Assembly: GCA_022496805.1 (NCBI GenBank)
Contig: CM040106.1
Coordinates: 2,418,001 to 2,482,000, forward strand
Direction: 5' to 3'
Length of the DNA stretch: 64,000 nt
Origin: Pohlia nutans
Taxonomy: Eukaryota; Streptophyta; Bryopsida; Bryales; Mniaceae
Below the pieces are notes generated by a model. It was not told where the DNA came from. It ran no database searches and was given only the letters and a program-made list of their open reading frames with translations. A program made the translations under genes and the position numbers. Numbering within the stretch: the stretch's first letter is position 1; each line of letters begins with the position of its first letter. This document shows, piece after piece, positions 11,042 to 21,591 of the stretch.

Positions 11042-11611
11042 TCAAGTAAAAAGACCCTAAAATGAAAAAAAAAATCCTGCACCTCAATGGAATCAAAATG
11101 TATATGTTCAAAGAGTTTATATTAAAAAAATTAATTTTTTTAGATCCATTCATAGATGTGTAAAAAAATGCTGAATTTTGGGATTTGCAAGCTACATAGT
11201 GCACAATTCATTAATTTTTTTAATGATAAAATAAATTATTTTGTACTCTACACAATTAGATGGAGGTCATATTCAAAAATAATATTAATTTTTTTTTTTG
11301 ATATTCCATTTGCTTGAATTCAGGGATTCTAGGTAATTGGGACATAACTTACTTTTTCAACTAAAAAATCAAATAAAATTACTTAAAAATCTTTGATTGT
11401 AATCAAATTCTTTTCCTTGATACGTTATAACTGCAGAAAAGTAAAATCACATTTAATAAAGTCTTACTTTATTAAAATTAAAAAATATGTTTGTTTGACA
11501 CACCAACACATAATGCAACTGTCCCGAAGACAGCTTTTTTGGGTACCCCAACCATACCATCACCCTACTGAATAAAACAAAACTATCAAACAAAAGGAGG
11601 GTAATGGTGAA
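11042..11611. other. AT-rich intergenic DNA, nothing recognised
   Basis: Long A/T runs and only short chance frames on both strands. It probably includes the 3' end of the LINE, but I could not identify a poly-A tail or the outer target duplication. Confidence 0.5.
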
Positions 11612-11860
11612 GACCACTACTTATTTCTTTTGTATTTTTTATTTTTTAGCTCAAAGTACACACTTGTCTCAGGTAGATGGGACAGGGCCGGTTGGTTGGT
11701 ACAAACTTTCTTGCCTATGATTAAATCACTAGCAGCACCAAATCACGTATATCACAATAAACGCTCAGACAAACTCAACGGGAATCGAACCCGGACCGTA
11801 CAATTGTAACATAAACGCCCTTCTCCAACCAACCTTGGAACCATGACTTGGCGATCACTA
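11612..11860 (-). mobile_element. tRNA-derived SINE, copy 1
   Basis: Read on the minus strand it holds a pol III B box, GGTCCGGGTTCGATTCCC (11,780-11,797), preceded by an A-box-like TGGTTCCAAGGTTGG (11,826-11,843). After the tRNA-like head come about 170 bp of unique tail with GGCAAGAAAG and CCAACCAACC and an end at TAGTGGTC. The same order occurs at 41,926-42,160, so this is a dispersed family and not a tRNA gene. I did not find a clean target duplication. Confidence 0.75.
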
Positions 11861-12189
11861 GCAAAACAAACACCAATTTATACCCGCGCTAGTTCCAACT
11901 AATGAATTTTACTAGTATTACTACTATTTATCTCTGGTCACTAAAGTGTCTATTCTCAAAAGAGGTGAGTAGTCTTGTACCAATGGACCTTTGTCCAGTG
12001 GGCACTGGCTCATTGTCAAGACGAATAAACACTTTATTCACGCCGGCCTCGAAAGAGGACCAAAGTTCATATCTATGTACTTTGATGGTATTTTAAATCA
12101 ATCGTATCAAATTCTATAGAGCTCTTTGATGCTTTGTTCTACAATTGATGAATTTTGAATTTGTTGATTGTTTTGTAGGCATGTTTTTT
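11861..12189. other. Intergenic stretch, nothing recognised
   Basis: Mixed composition with one 64-codon chance frame and no motif that I can support. Confidence 0.4.
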
Positions 12190-12776
12190 AAAATAAAGTC
12201 TTTTGTTTAACCATGCAAAAGAATGCATGATGTATAGAGTTGAATGCATGATGATATAGGTATCTCATCCGTCATTGACTTTTTGCAGTGAGGATTTTTT
12301 ACTATATCTTTTATAGATAGTTAGCTTCATGCATGTGTGATCCAATTAGAAAGGGGATAATTTGTGAAATTTCCATGCCTCATCTTATGTTGTAGTGATT
12401 TACAAAAAAAATCGAAGATTTTAGTGTAAAAGTGTTTTTAAAAATTCAACTATGTATAATATCAACCTACCAAAAAATCACCAAACATCACTACATTTAG
12501 ACTATTACATTTCAACTTATTAGAAAAAAATTCATGTACAAATTATTAATATCTTATTTGTAATCAATTTCAATTTTCAGTTCAATTTCAAATTTCAAAT
12601 TTTATACAAAAATATTGGTGACAACAATCCCAAATTTAACTATATGATTAAAATCTAAAATTGATAATGCACAACTTTTATTCATACATCAAACTCAAAA
12701 TATCCCTCTGCGTTGCATTTTATGATGTATCTAAGCAAAACTGTTAAATTTGCAGAGGGGTGCCGACGATTAGGGG
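12190..12776. mobile_element. TTAA-flanked (piggyBac-type) element, right end only
   Basis: It ends with AGGGG followed by TTAA at 12,777-12,780. The ~300 bp before the end are a diverged match, in the same orientation, to the right arm at 15,589-15,867 (shared blocks include AATATCTTATTTGTAATCA and GCACAACTTTTATTCAT). Further inside, 12,190-12,450 matches 14,060-14,290 in inverted orientation. I found no left end with TTAACCCC. The TTAA target suggests the piggyBac superfamily, but no transposase is present. Confidence 0.55.
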
Positions 12777-12780
12777 TTAA

Positions 12781-13362
12781 TAAGCTACTTTGTAGCAGTG
12801 AAATAAAAATGTCAATTTGAGCTCTTAAAGAATTCCATTACGCTTCTTTCTTCATTTTGGTGTCCACTATATTGTTCAAAAAGAATATTCTTAAAAGAAC
12901 TAAAAAAAAGCATTGAAATCAACTCTCAAAAATGCGAAAAAATACATGCAATGTCTCCATTACTTTAGATTAGCTCTTCAAATACTTAAAAGACTTTGCT
13001 TACAGTTAGTTGCCTGGGCGAGCAGAGACTCTGCAAACCGAGTGTGCATGTGCCCCTACCAAGTCGCGTTCCCATGATGAGCCCCTCCCAATGGATTCTG
13101 ACATCAATTAATTCTGACAGCCATCAATAGGAAAAGCCAACCTGCTGCGACGCCCGCGCTTGGGGACCCGTGCACTACCTTGTCCATCCCCGACATCGAC
13201 CGCCACGTAAGATCTCCACAACCGCAGGATCAAGCTTAATGAATGAGGGGCTCAGATTGCGCGAGCCGGCCGAGGCTGCAACGTGCGCCTCAGTGACGCG
13301 GGAGCTGCCCTCGAGCTGACGGGAAGGGCAGGGGAGCTAACGTGAAGGGCGGGGGTGCTGAT
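12781..13362. other. Intergenic stretch turning GC-rich, nothing recognised
   Basis: From about 13,000 the DNA becomes GC-rich, with plant-promoter-like composition next to the left arm of the inverted duplication. No open frame of interest is seen. It may be the outer part of a duplicated gene-upstream region, but I could not match it to 16,570-16,840. Confidence 0.4.
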
Positions 13363-14030
13363 CCTCGTCACCCAGGCTCCTCGGGTTTCAGGAAGGGCTC
13401 GTGGGATCTCAGCCCTTGATCTCCATCGACGGTCTCCATTAAGCTGGGCGAGATGGTCCTACTAAGCAATGTGAAGACCCTACCATTTCCGAGCAGGGCT
13501 TATTTAGAAACATAGATTATGAGCTGTCCCAGGCCCTTTAAATGACAAGCTAGGTCCCAGGCCCTTTAATGGGTATTTCTGTATTCATATTAGTTACGCG
13601 CTTGTCGGTAAAACACCTTTTTTGTTCAGAAAAGTGGCTTTCGTTTCTTATAACATATCTCGTAACATATGTATACACAAAACTAATAGTGAACCTAAAT
13701 CCAACACTCTTGAATCACTATCCTACTTGAACTCTTTGATTGTTACCTTAACCCCTAAACGTTCTCACCCTTTTCAAATTTGGTAGTTTTCTAAAGATGC
13801 ATTATAAAATACATTTAATAGGAATATTTTCAACTTGATGAATGAATAAAAGTTGTACATTATGAGATTTTGAATCTATCTATACGGTTAGATTTGCAAT
13901 TGTTATTACCAATTTTTGTGTATAAATTTTCAAAGCTCTTTTGTAATATGATTACAAATAAGATATTGACAATCTAAGGATGAATTTTTTTGGGATGGGC
14001 TAAAATGTAATACTTTAAGTGTAGTGATTT
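13363..14030. repeat. Left arm of a near-identical inverted duplication
   Basis: It is the reverse complement of 15,589-16,569, apart from a 326-bp insertion in the other arm, a 12-bp duplication here (near 13,655) and scattered point changes. The outer ~385 bp match DNA immediately upstream of the PP28-like gene; the inner 279 bp (13,752-14,030) are an element TIR. Confidence 0.85.
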
Positions 14031-15867
14031 TTGGAGATTTTTGGTTGTTTAATTTTACTATTCGACTTTTTCAAAAGCACTTTTAGACTAAAATCTTCAA
14101 AATTTTGGGTGGAACACTACAAGATGAAATGAGGCATAAAATTTTCACAAATTGTCCCCTTTCTAATCGGATCACACATGCACGAAGCTAACTTTCTATA
14201 AAAGTTTTAGTGAAAAATCCACACTGCAGAAAGTGCATGATGGATGAGAAATCAAAGTTCAAATCCATACAGCATGCATAATATGCATGGTTGGGCGGTT
14301 AGGGTTTAACCCTTATAGGTTTGATGGAGATATTATATACGTTGACATATATTTAACATTTGTGGTAAATAGAAAGCTCCAAAATGAGATCCTAATAGCT
14401 CATTAGAATCATGTCAACGTGAATTTTAACCTTACTTTTAAATCTTATAATTATCCAATACTAATCTACCTATTTAGTGTAGTGTTTCATTGTATTTGGC
14501 ATGGTTCCACATCACCTATGGATTTACAATTTGTGAAAGAAATTTATGGAATAAAGTCATTTTTGATAACAGAGCAACTTATTTCTATACATAAAATTAT
14601 TTGCCTTTCGTATGGCCTTCAGTAAATAATTAGTGTGTCTCAAAGTAATGGCAATAATTGGTATACTTGGTTTGACTTGGAATTTGGTTTATCACCTAGA
14701 ATTTTAGACTACTAATAGATGCCATAGCTGTACGTGCCTCCCTATATGTGAATTTGTTATACATCCAAAATTAACTCTAGGGTTTTAATCTCTAAAAATC
14801 CTTACATGCTTTGTAAACGTCATAGCACTACAATTTGCGCACTTGAAATATCATATTCTATGATTTATAAATTTTCATAGATAGTCATCAACATTGTACA
14901 CATATGACAAAAATTTCAATACAATTGGAAGGTATTTTTAAAATTTACAAGTTTTATCATGTAAATAAGATAAACATTCAAAAAATATATATATGATTGA
15001 GATTACAAATCTCAAATTATATACAAGGTAGAAAGAAATATATATACTTTCAAGTAGTTTAAAAAATGAAGTGGAGAAATTAAATGAAATGCATGATTGA
15101 AGCATCCTTCCAAACCTCTGTATATGTTCAACATTTGAATTTCATATTTCTCAATAGTGTAAATCTTCAAGTGAAGTATATTCTCGAGTATATTTTCCAA
15201 TCCGTATGATCAAAAGATGTATCATATGTCAGCTCCTAACCGTCCTGAACTTTTTTGGTTTAAAATCATCATTGCTTTTGAAGTGTCATGTGTCTAAATG
15301 TTAGTGAGGAATAGAAAACTCAACATTACAATATGGAGTGTACATGTTGTGGATGACAAGAATTGAATTTGAAGTCATTTGATGACATAGATTGCAACAT
15401 CATAATGTTTTAGAGTTGAAAAAGGTTGCTCAAATTCTCCTATAAACACATAAGAGTTAAAGTTCTATTTCAAAACCTACTCAAATGAAAAAAATTTAAA
15501 CTATAGAGTGGTTCAAAAACTTCATATAAGAACGTTGGTACCAAAAAATATTCATGAAAATCTTTTATGTGTCCTAAAATGGCCTTGCAAATCACTACAC
15601 TTAAAGTATTACATTTTAGCCCATCCCAAAAAAATTCATCCTTAGATTGTCAATATCTTATTTGTAATCATATTACAAAAGAGCTTTGAAAATTTATACA
15701 CAAAAATTGTTAATAACAATTGCAAATCTAACCGTATAGATAGATTCAAAATTTCATAATGTACAACTTTTATTCATTCATCAAGATGAAAATATTCCTC
15801 TTAAATGTATTTTATAATGCATCTTTGGAAAACTACCAAATTTGAAAAGGGTGAAAACGTTTAGGGG
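13752..15867. mobile_element. TTAA-flanked element with 279-bp terminal inverted repeats
   Basis: Both ends read CCCCTAAACGTT going inward and are flanked by TTAA (13,748-13,751 and 15,868-15,871). The inverted arms 13,752-14,030 and 15,589-15,867 are both 279 bp. A TTAA target is the mark of piggyBac-type transposition. The 1.56-kb core (14,031-15,588) holds no transposase and only short frames, so it would be non-autonomous. The inverted symmetry continues past the TTAA into flanking DNA, which a simple insertion would not produce. Confidence 0.6.
14031..15588. other. AT-rich core between the inverted arms, no gene seen
   Basis: Open frames of 68 and 62 codons look like chance. 14,060-14,290 is related in inverted orientation to 12,190-12,450. 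No other structure is seen. Confidence 0.45.
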
Positions 15868-16569
15868 TTAAGGTAACAATCAAAGAGTTCAAGTAGGATA
15901 GTGATTCAAGTGTGTTGGATTTAGGTTCACTATTAGTTTTGTGTATACATATGTTATAAGAAACGAAAGCCACTTTTCTGAACAAAGAAGGTGCTTTACC
16001 GACAAGCTTGTAACTAATATGAATACAGAAATACCCATTAACCCCTAAACGTCACAGCGTCCAGAAACTGGATCATGAACGGATTCAAAGTCCTGTAACT
16101 TTTTCATGCAATGTGGGATGACTTTCATCCAAGTCACCTTCGCAAGCCTATTAAGTTCTCTACCAATAAGAGTAAATCTCTTGTGATGGGGAGAGGTCCA
16201 TAATATTGGAGAGGCCTTCAATTGCAAATATGTCAAATTTGTTGGGTAGATTTCATGCATGCAATGGTCCTTTCATGTACACTTATTGTACATTTGAGTC
16301 ATGCTAAAATCTATTTTTCAGGCTAACATCTACTTGCGTTCAAAGGATGGGTACGTTAAGGGGTTAAAGGGCCTGGACCCAGCTTGTCATTTAAAGGGCC
16401 TGGGACAGCTCATAATCTATGTTTCTAAATAAGCCCTGCTCGGAAATGGTAGGGTCTTCACATTGCTTAGTAGGGCCATCTCGCCCAGCTTAATGGAGGC
16501 CGTCGATGGAGATCAAGGGCTGAGATCCCACGAGCCTTTCCTGAAACCCGAGGAGCCTGGGTGACGAGG
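15589..16569. repeat. Right arm of the inverted duplication, next to the host gene
   Basis: Reverse complement of 13,363-14,030. It ends at GTGACGAGG, about 270 bp before the start codon of the PP28-like gene, so it carries likely promoter DNA. It contains a MITE at 16,042-16,363 that the left arm lacks. Confidence 0.85.
16042..16363. mobile_element. 322-bp MITE with TTAA target duplication
   Basis: The ends CCCCTAAACGT and, on the other strand, CCCCTTAACGT form a short TIR, flanked by TTAA at 16,038-16,041 and 16,364-16,367. The left duplication arm has the uninterrupted site CCCATTAAAGGGCC with a single TTAA, so an empty site is visible in the same window. No coding capacity. Confidence 0.85.
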
Positions 16570-16840
16570 GTCGCGACGCTGCCCATTAGATCCTGCAGTC
16601 CAATCGGAGGGCCAGCGTCGTCCCTGCCGGCGACCCACCTTGGTGCACTCACCGCGCCTGGGTGCAGCATCCTCGAAGGCCTCGAAAGTGCGAGGTGTCG
16701 AGCTTCGCGGAGATACTAGGGTTCCTGGTTTATCTTTCTACCACACCGTTTATTTTACTGCCCATCTTCTGCGTTGTCTGCGAGGCGCGTTTGCTTGAAC
16801 TTCTGTTCTCTCATCAAGGAGAGTCTGCAAGCTTGTCACT
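16570..16840 (+). promoter_or_regulatory. Upstream and probable 5' leader of the PP28-like gene
   Basis: GC-rich at 16,570-16,700, then a C/T-rich stretch leading to the start codon at 16,841. No convincing TATA box. A longer frame from 16,662 is interrupted by in-frame differences and does not extend the conserved N terminus, so I treat it as leader. Confidence 0.4.
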
Positions 16841-18789
16841 ATGGGGGGAGGTGCGGGACGAGGGAAATTTAAGGGCAAGCCTACCGGGCGGCGCCACTTC
16901 TCCACGCCGGAGGAGATGGGTATGTTTTGTGGGCCTAACCGTTGTCTCAACGAGTTTACTGCGGTTTTCCTGTCACGGTAGTAGTGTTTGGCTACAAATA
17001 TGTTGAGGCTTTCACTGATATACTTTATTGCTATTTTTGTTGGGTCTACAGCGGCTGGCACCTCTACCAAGCCTCGAAGTTTTAAGAGGGTATGTTACGC
17101 GACTTTTGCTTCATTGAGATAACAGGATACTTGTAGCTCGTCGGAAACGGGGTTAAACTGGAAGTTAGCCTGGTACTTCCTCTTCAGTTACTTTTCGTGT
17201 GGGGTTTCTATGAGTTGAAGTGGTGGAGCCTGTTTATTGTATGTGCTGTGACAGAATCCCGAGGAAGAGGAGTCAGAAGAGGAGTCTGGGGGGGAGTCCG
17301 AGGAGGAGGAATCCTTGGTGAGTGATTCAAGTTTTTAAATTGAAATATGCTTTTAGAGAGTGTAACGTACTTTCGTTTAAAAGTAGTTCATCTGTAATCA
17401 TTAAGCATCGTGCAATATTTTTTGCGAAAAATAGCTACAGTTGATTTTGCCTAAATTTGGATCTTTTAGGGTTCTTAGTGCCGGCTGAGGTGATTGTACC
17501 TTGACATTATGTTTTTGTCTCATTCAGAAGAAGAAGGGTACTCAAGGAGTGATTCAAATCGATAATCCTAATCTTGTTAAAGCCCGGACTGTGAAAACTA
17601 AGGACGTTGATGTACGCCCGTACCTCTGTCTCTCTTTTGATATGGTTGTGCCTTTCCCCGCTGCTACATGACGTCTGTTGGTGATGTTCGTAATTTTTTT
17701 TGGCCAGTCGTTTTCTGAAACCTTACGATCTTTATTAGTCCTTTAAAGAGTGTTGTGTTTTTATAAGATTAAAACACGGCGCACAATTTTGCAGATGGAC
17801 AGACCAGCTGAGCTTTCAAGGCGAGAGAGGTAGTTCATTGACGTATCTTACTTATATTTCCGCGCTTTATTTCTGCTGCTGTGATTTCTACAGTTGTCTG
17901 GATTCTCTTTTGGTTTTCCGATTTCGCTCATCAGATTGCTAGGTGAAGTATGGCAGAGAAGACTTACTTTAAGCATTAGGTCTTATGATTCTCATAAATA
18001 AGTCTACTTATGAATAGTAATCTACCGTGAAGTATTTGTTGCTGAACTCGATTTCTCTGTTCGGTAGTTCATGTAACCTATTGTTTAGTGCCATGCTTGG
18101 ATGCCTTGTCAATCATCCCTAAACTCTTTTTAGCAACTAAATGTTGTTATTTGATTTGCATTTGTGCTTGGAAGCATGGACTCTTTATAAACGGTGTTTT
18201 GAATTTTCCCGCAGGGAGGAGCTCGAGAAACAAAAAGCCCATGAACGCTACTTGAAATTGCAGGAACAAGGCAAGACTGAGCAATCAAAGAAAGATTTAG
18301 GTGAGTATTTCTACAAGGCGCAACACATTAATGGATAGGATAGTTGATGGATAGCAATTAACTTCTTCTGGGGAAAACTCACTCCCATGCAGAGTGCAAA
18401 ATTTACTCACTGGAATTGGGTTTCTGCAGAGCGTTTGGCAACGATTAGACAGCAACGGTTGGAGGCTGCTAAGAAGCGGGAGGAGGAGAAGGCTGGTGGG
18501 TTTCAACCTTTTTTTCTATATTTCCACATGCAGCCTTTGCTTTTCTATGCAGCCGTTAGTTTCGTGTCCCTGCAGAGACATGTGTCATCATCAAACTTGA
18601 TTTTTGTAATTTTTATTTGGAATTGATCTATAGATTTTTTTCCCAAATACTGTTTTATATGCTCTTCGGTTGGCCAATGACTCTAGAAGTTTAATATGGT
18701 AATTCTTGCTTTTTAAAGTACTTCCAGTTCTCATGTAGTGTGTTTGGTGCTCAGCTAAGGACGCCAAAAAGGTGGAGGCTCGCAAATAG
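16841..18789 (+). CDS. PDAP1: PP28 / PDAP1-like heat- and acid-stable phosphoprotein, 8 exons
   Basis: Joined exons 16841-16919, 17052-17089, 17255-17317, 17528-17611, 17795-17829, 18215-18300, 18430-18495 and 18755-18789 give 486 nt: 161 residues plus a TAG stop. Every intron is GT-AG and all phases fit. The N terminus is basic and Gly-rich (GRGKFKGKPTGRRHFSTPEE), residues 40-60 are a Glu/Ser acidic run, GVIQIDNPNLVKARTVKTKD and LSRREREELEKQKAHERYLK follow, and the tail is a charged helix ending KKVEARK. This is the whole architecture of the casein-kinase-substrate PP28 family (human PDAP1, 28-kDa heat- and acid-stable phosphoprotein), a small, charged, probably disordered phosphoprotein. 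The start is the ATG that gives the conserved N terminus. It is the only clearly intact host gene here. Its upstream region is duplicated in inverted orientation at 13,363-13,748. Confidence 0.93.
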
Positions 18790-19487
18790 GACGCAATGAA
18801 GTAAGGTTTTTATTTCTTGATGTCTTCAATTCTCAAGATAAATTACACAAATCTACCTTGTTTTGTCCAGATGTGTTAAGTAGTTCTAAATTCATGAGGT
18901 GGCATGCACCAGGAACTTATGCTTACCTGCAATGTTCTGGCAGTGTAGGGTTGTCTTTTCTTGTATGATTACTCTTCTGCATTATAAAAATTGTACAAGC
19001 TGATTATTAAAGACTGTACTATCCTGAGGTATATGCAGAGGCAACATATCGGTCTTGAATTTTTCATGGAACATCTTTTATCATTGTGGAGTGTAAATTT
19101 CGCCCTCTGGTCTTAAGCATAATCCGTTTAATTTCTTTGATCTTCCCCAAGTAATCCATGCCTGAACATGCAAATGGGGTTTATGAGACGTGTATAAGTT
19201 GGAGGGACATTATTCCATTTCCAGCCCCAATTTTTTTTTGTAAGTTCTGTAAATCTACATGCACACACTTATCAAATTTCCAATGAGGTTCTTGTCCTTG
19301 TCATGGTTAGGCACTTTGCACAAATGTAATTACACTTTGGATAATGCAGATGGATGGAGGGCAGATGACCGTGGTTGGTCTAATTTCTAACCACGTGCTG
19401 CGATGCTTCCTGTTTCCCATTACTGTAGTGTAACCTCTCCTAGACATTCTCCATGAAGGTGTGACTCCCTTTGAGGTTGTGTGAAGA
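18790..19487. other. 3' flank of the PP28-like gene
   Basis: T-rich DNA after the stop, probably 3' UTR and intergenic. No other gene is seen. Confidence 0.5.
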
Positions 19488-20360
19488 ATGAGCATGGCCT
19501 TAGCTTCTCAATCTTCACGCCCGTCGTTCACCTCTGAAGGAGAAGAACCAAACATCTTAATCTTCAGAGTATGGGTCTTGCACAATTCAAGGGGAAGTAC
19601 CTTGTATGCATTCTCTGAAGATTTAGAATGGGGTCTGACACCTAATGTGTGGCGGAGTCTAGTTTCGAAATTACCATGTGGGTGGGGTTGCTTGTTTGAG
19701 ATAGTTGATGGGCTCTTTCATTGGAAGACCCAGGATTTTGTAGTTGGATATGTGCCTTCTGATGTTTCAATGTCTGCAAGAAATCCATTATCAAATAGAT
19801 TGGAAAAGGTTGCCATCGCTATTCCTACAGACAATATTTTTAGTTTCAAATATGCATTAACCCCTATATGCTCTAACGACCATTTTATAGACAATATTCT
19901 TGGTTTCAAAAATGCATTAACCCCTATATGCTCACACGACCATATTCTGGTCGCTGGTTGAATTTATCCCCTGAAGGTTGGGCCTAAGACCATGGAATCA
20001 TGCTTTATCTGCTACACTCAAATGAAGGTGCTAGGTGGGGCGATGAGTCTCCCACATACGGTCTTCTTTTGTCATCAAAGACATTGACAAGAAGATTGTG
20101 TGTGGGTGGTCAGGACCATGGGTTCCTTGTTCAGAAGTCGTCGCCTTCTGCATCTACTGTGCATAGGCTGTGGCAGGCTCTGAGTAGCAGCATGAATGAA
20201 ATTGATAGGCAGCTCTGGCAATGGTGTGGGTTATTGCTCCAACACCCAAGACACCCCCAATGAAAAGGAAGGCAAAAGCCCTGAGGGGTGCAAAATTAGA
20301 TGTCGCCAAGCCGAGGAAGGAGTCCGAAAAGAAGAAGAGGCATTGATTTGTCCTGCTGAC
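19488..20360 (+). pseudogene. Decayed element gene, N-terminal part
   Basis: Codon-like sequence in the frames 19,488-19,830, 20,000-20,263 and a basic tail near 20,262-20,350 (MKRKAKALRGAKL, then KKKRH). The first part reads LEWGLTPNVWRSLVSKLPCGWGCLFEIVDG and FHWKTQDFVVGYVPSD, a Trp-rich stretch I cannot assign. A 60-bp tandem duplication (19,831-19,950) and frame changes break it. It is followed in the same orientation by a ParB-like segment, so I take it as the front of the same decayed gene. A DNA-binding N-terminal region is a guess only. Confidence 0.4.
19831..19950. repeat. 60-bp tandem duplication containing TTAACCCC
   Basis: Two copies starting ACAATATT at 19,831 and 19,891, exactly 60 bp apart. 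Each contains GCATTAACCCCTATATGCTC, which looks like the end of a TTAA-target element. Confidence 0.8.
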
Positions 20361-20436
20361 GCTGGCTGATGCTGTAAACCTAAATTACAACAATTGAGAA
20401 TTGCTGAGCGTGGAGAAACAACTGGCCATCTGAAAG

Positions 20437-21010
20437 TTGTATGGGACTTTGTTTAACCCCGTGTTCATATTTGGCGGAATTCCTTTCCAATCCAACTCCG
20501 ATAAAGAGGTGCTAGTAGACATCGGTAAATTGCACAAGGCACCTCCGGGGAAAATTGTATATAGACTAGTTCTTCGAGAACGGGTAGAGGCATTGGCGAC
20601 ACAGAAGCGGCTTATGCCGTCATTCTAGATGGGGAGACAACACCTGTACTTGCTACCAATTGAAAGCGAAGTTCATAAACCACCGGCTACCTTTTATGAT
20701 TTGGCTCTACAGAGGCATGAGATCACGGCAGAGACGAGTTTCTACATAATCGGTGGGCAGTATAGCGTAGACACTCACAAGCAACTCATAGCGGAGCACT
20801 GCCTCTTGAGGCTGATTCTTTAGCAACTGTCCAGTTCAAGTTCACCCATGTTTGGGCACCGCCTGAGAGATACAACACCCTAATGCATTTTTCAAGGGTG
20901 CTGAAAAAGAACATCGCTAGTAACCACATCGAATTGACTTTCCTCGGGTAGCTAAGCACGACCCGCATCAAATGGAAGGAAATGGACTCACCACAGTCGG
21001 CATTGCACGG
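20437..21010 (+). pseudogene. ParB-like segment (GGQY motif), decayed
   Basis: Frames 20,437-20,628 and 20,629-20,823 read EVLVDIGKLHKAPPGKIVYR, then RERVEALA, then SFYIIGGQYSVDTHKQLI. That order (short strand, Arg-rich turn, spacer, Tyr-Ile-Ile-Gly-Gly-Gln) resembles the ParB/sulfiredoxin fold, where the last motif is Y-x-I-x-[GD]-G-x-R/H. The continuation near 20,830-20,940 reads FKFTHVWAPPERYNTLMHFSRVLKKNI before a stop. Similar order occurs on the other strand at 28,820-29,589, so two related decayed genes face each other. Stops at 20,626 and 20,821 show it is dead. The ParB relation is inferred from motif order only. Confidence 0.4.
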
Positions 21011-21387
21011 GCAAATATATTTAGAATCCCACTTGGTATGATTCGGATCCCGGTTGCCATTGGATAGTTGCAGTCCACTATTGTAGTGGTCATATGTGAA
21101 TATTGTATCGAAGAATCATCCGATAGAAAACGCCGTGCTCTTTTTTAAGTTGGTATTCTACAACACTTTTGACATTTGGCTAATAGGGATGATATTCTTG
21201 CAGCAATTCGTCAATGCGTTGGTGTCAATAATGGCCACGACCAAAAACAAGGGTTTTGCTAAAAGTGCCTCTTGAAATGTGCACTATATTTTGGAATAAT
21301 TTTGGAATATTTTAATCACAAATTTTGGTATGTATAAGCAATACTATTGTACTTTGGCTAGAGTCTTTTCAGATACATTTTCATAAA

Positions 21388-21475
21388 TCTTAAGGGGTGA
21401 GGCACATGCCACAACCCTTATAACAATATTTTGCCTATCTTAAGGGGTGACGCACATGCCACACCCCTCATGGTG
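21388..21475. repeat. Tandem duplicate TTAAGGGGTGAGGCACATGCC
   Basis: CTTAAGGGGTGAGGCACATG and CTTAAGGGGTGACGCACATG, each followed by CCACA.CCCT, lie about 50 bp apart. The unit is itself partly palindromic. No gene here. Confidence 0.75.
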
Positions 21476-21591
21476 ATATTTTTCTTACTAGGATAATTAT
21501 AAAATGATCATATTTTCAATGAAATTTATAAATTTTCAAAAAATTGTTCATGTGCACTTTTACATATTGAATTGCACTTTTAACGAAACCC

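Noticed and set aside
11780..11797. Functional tRNA gene suggested by a good B box
   Set aside because: No acceptor stem or anticodon arm can be folded, and the same tail follows in the second copy, so it is a SINE.
16662..17070. ORFs on both strands over exon 1 of the PP28-like gene
   Set aside because: The spliced frame from 16,841 explains the region; the other frames run through the leader and intron 1.
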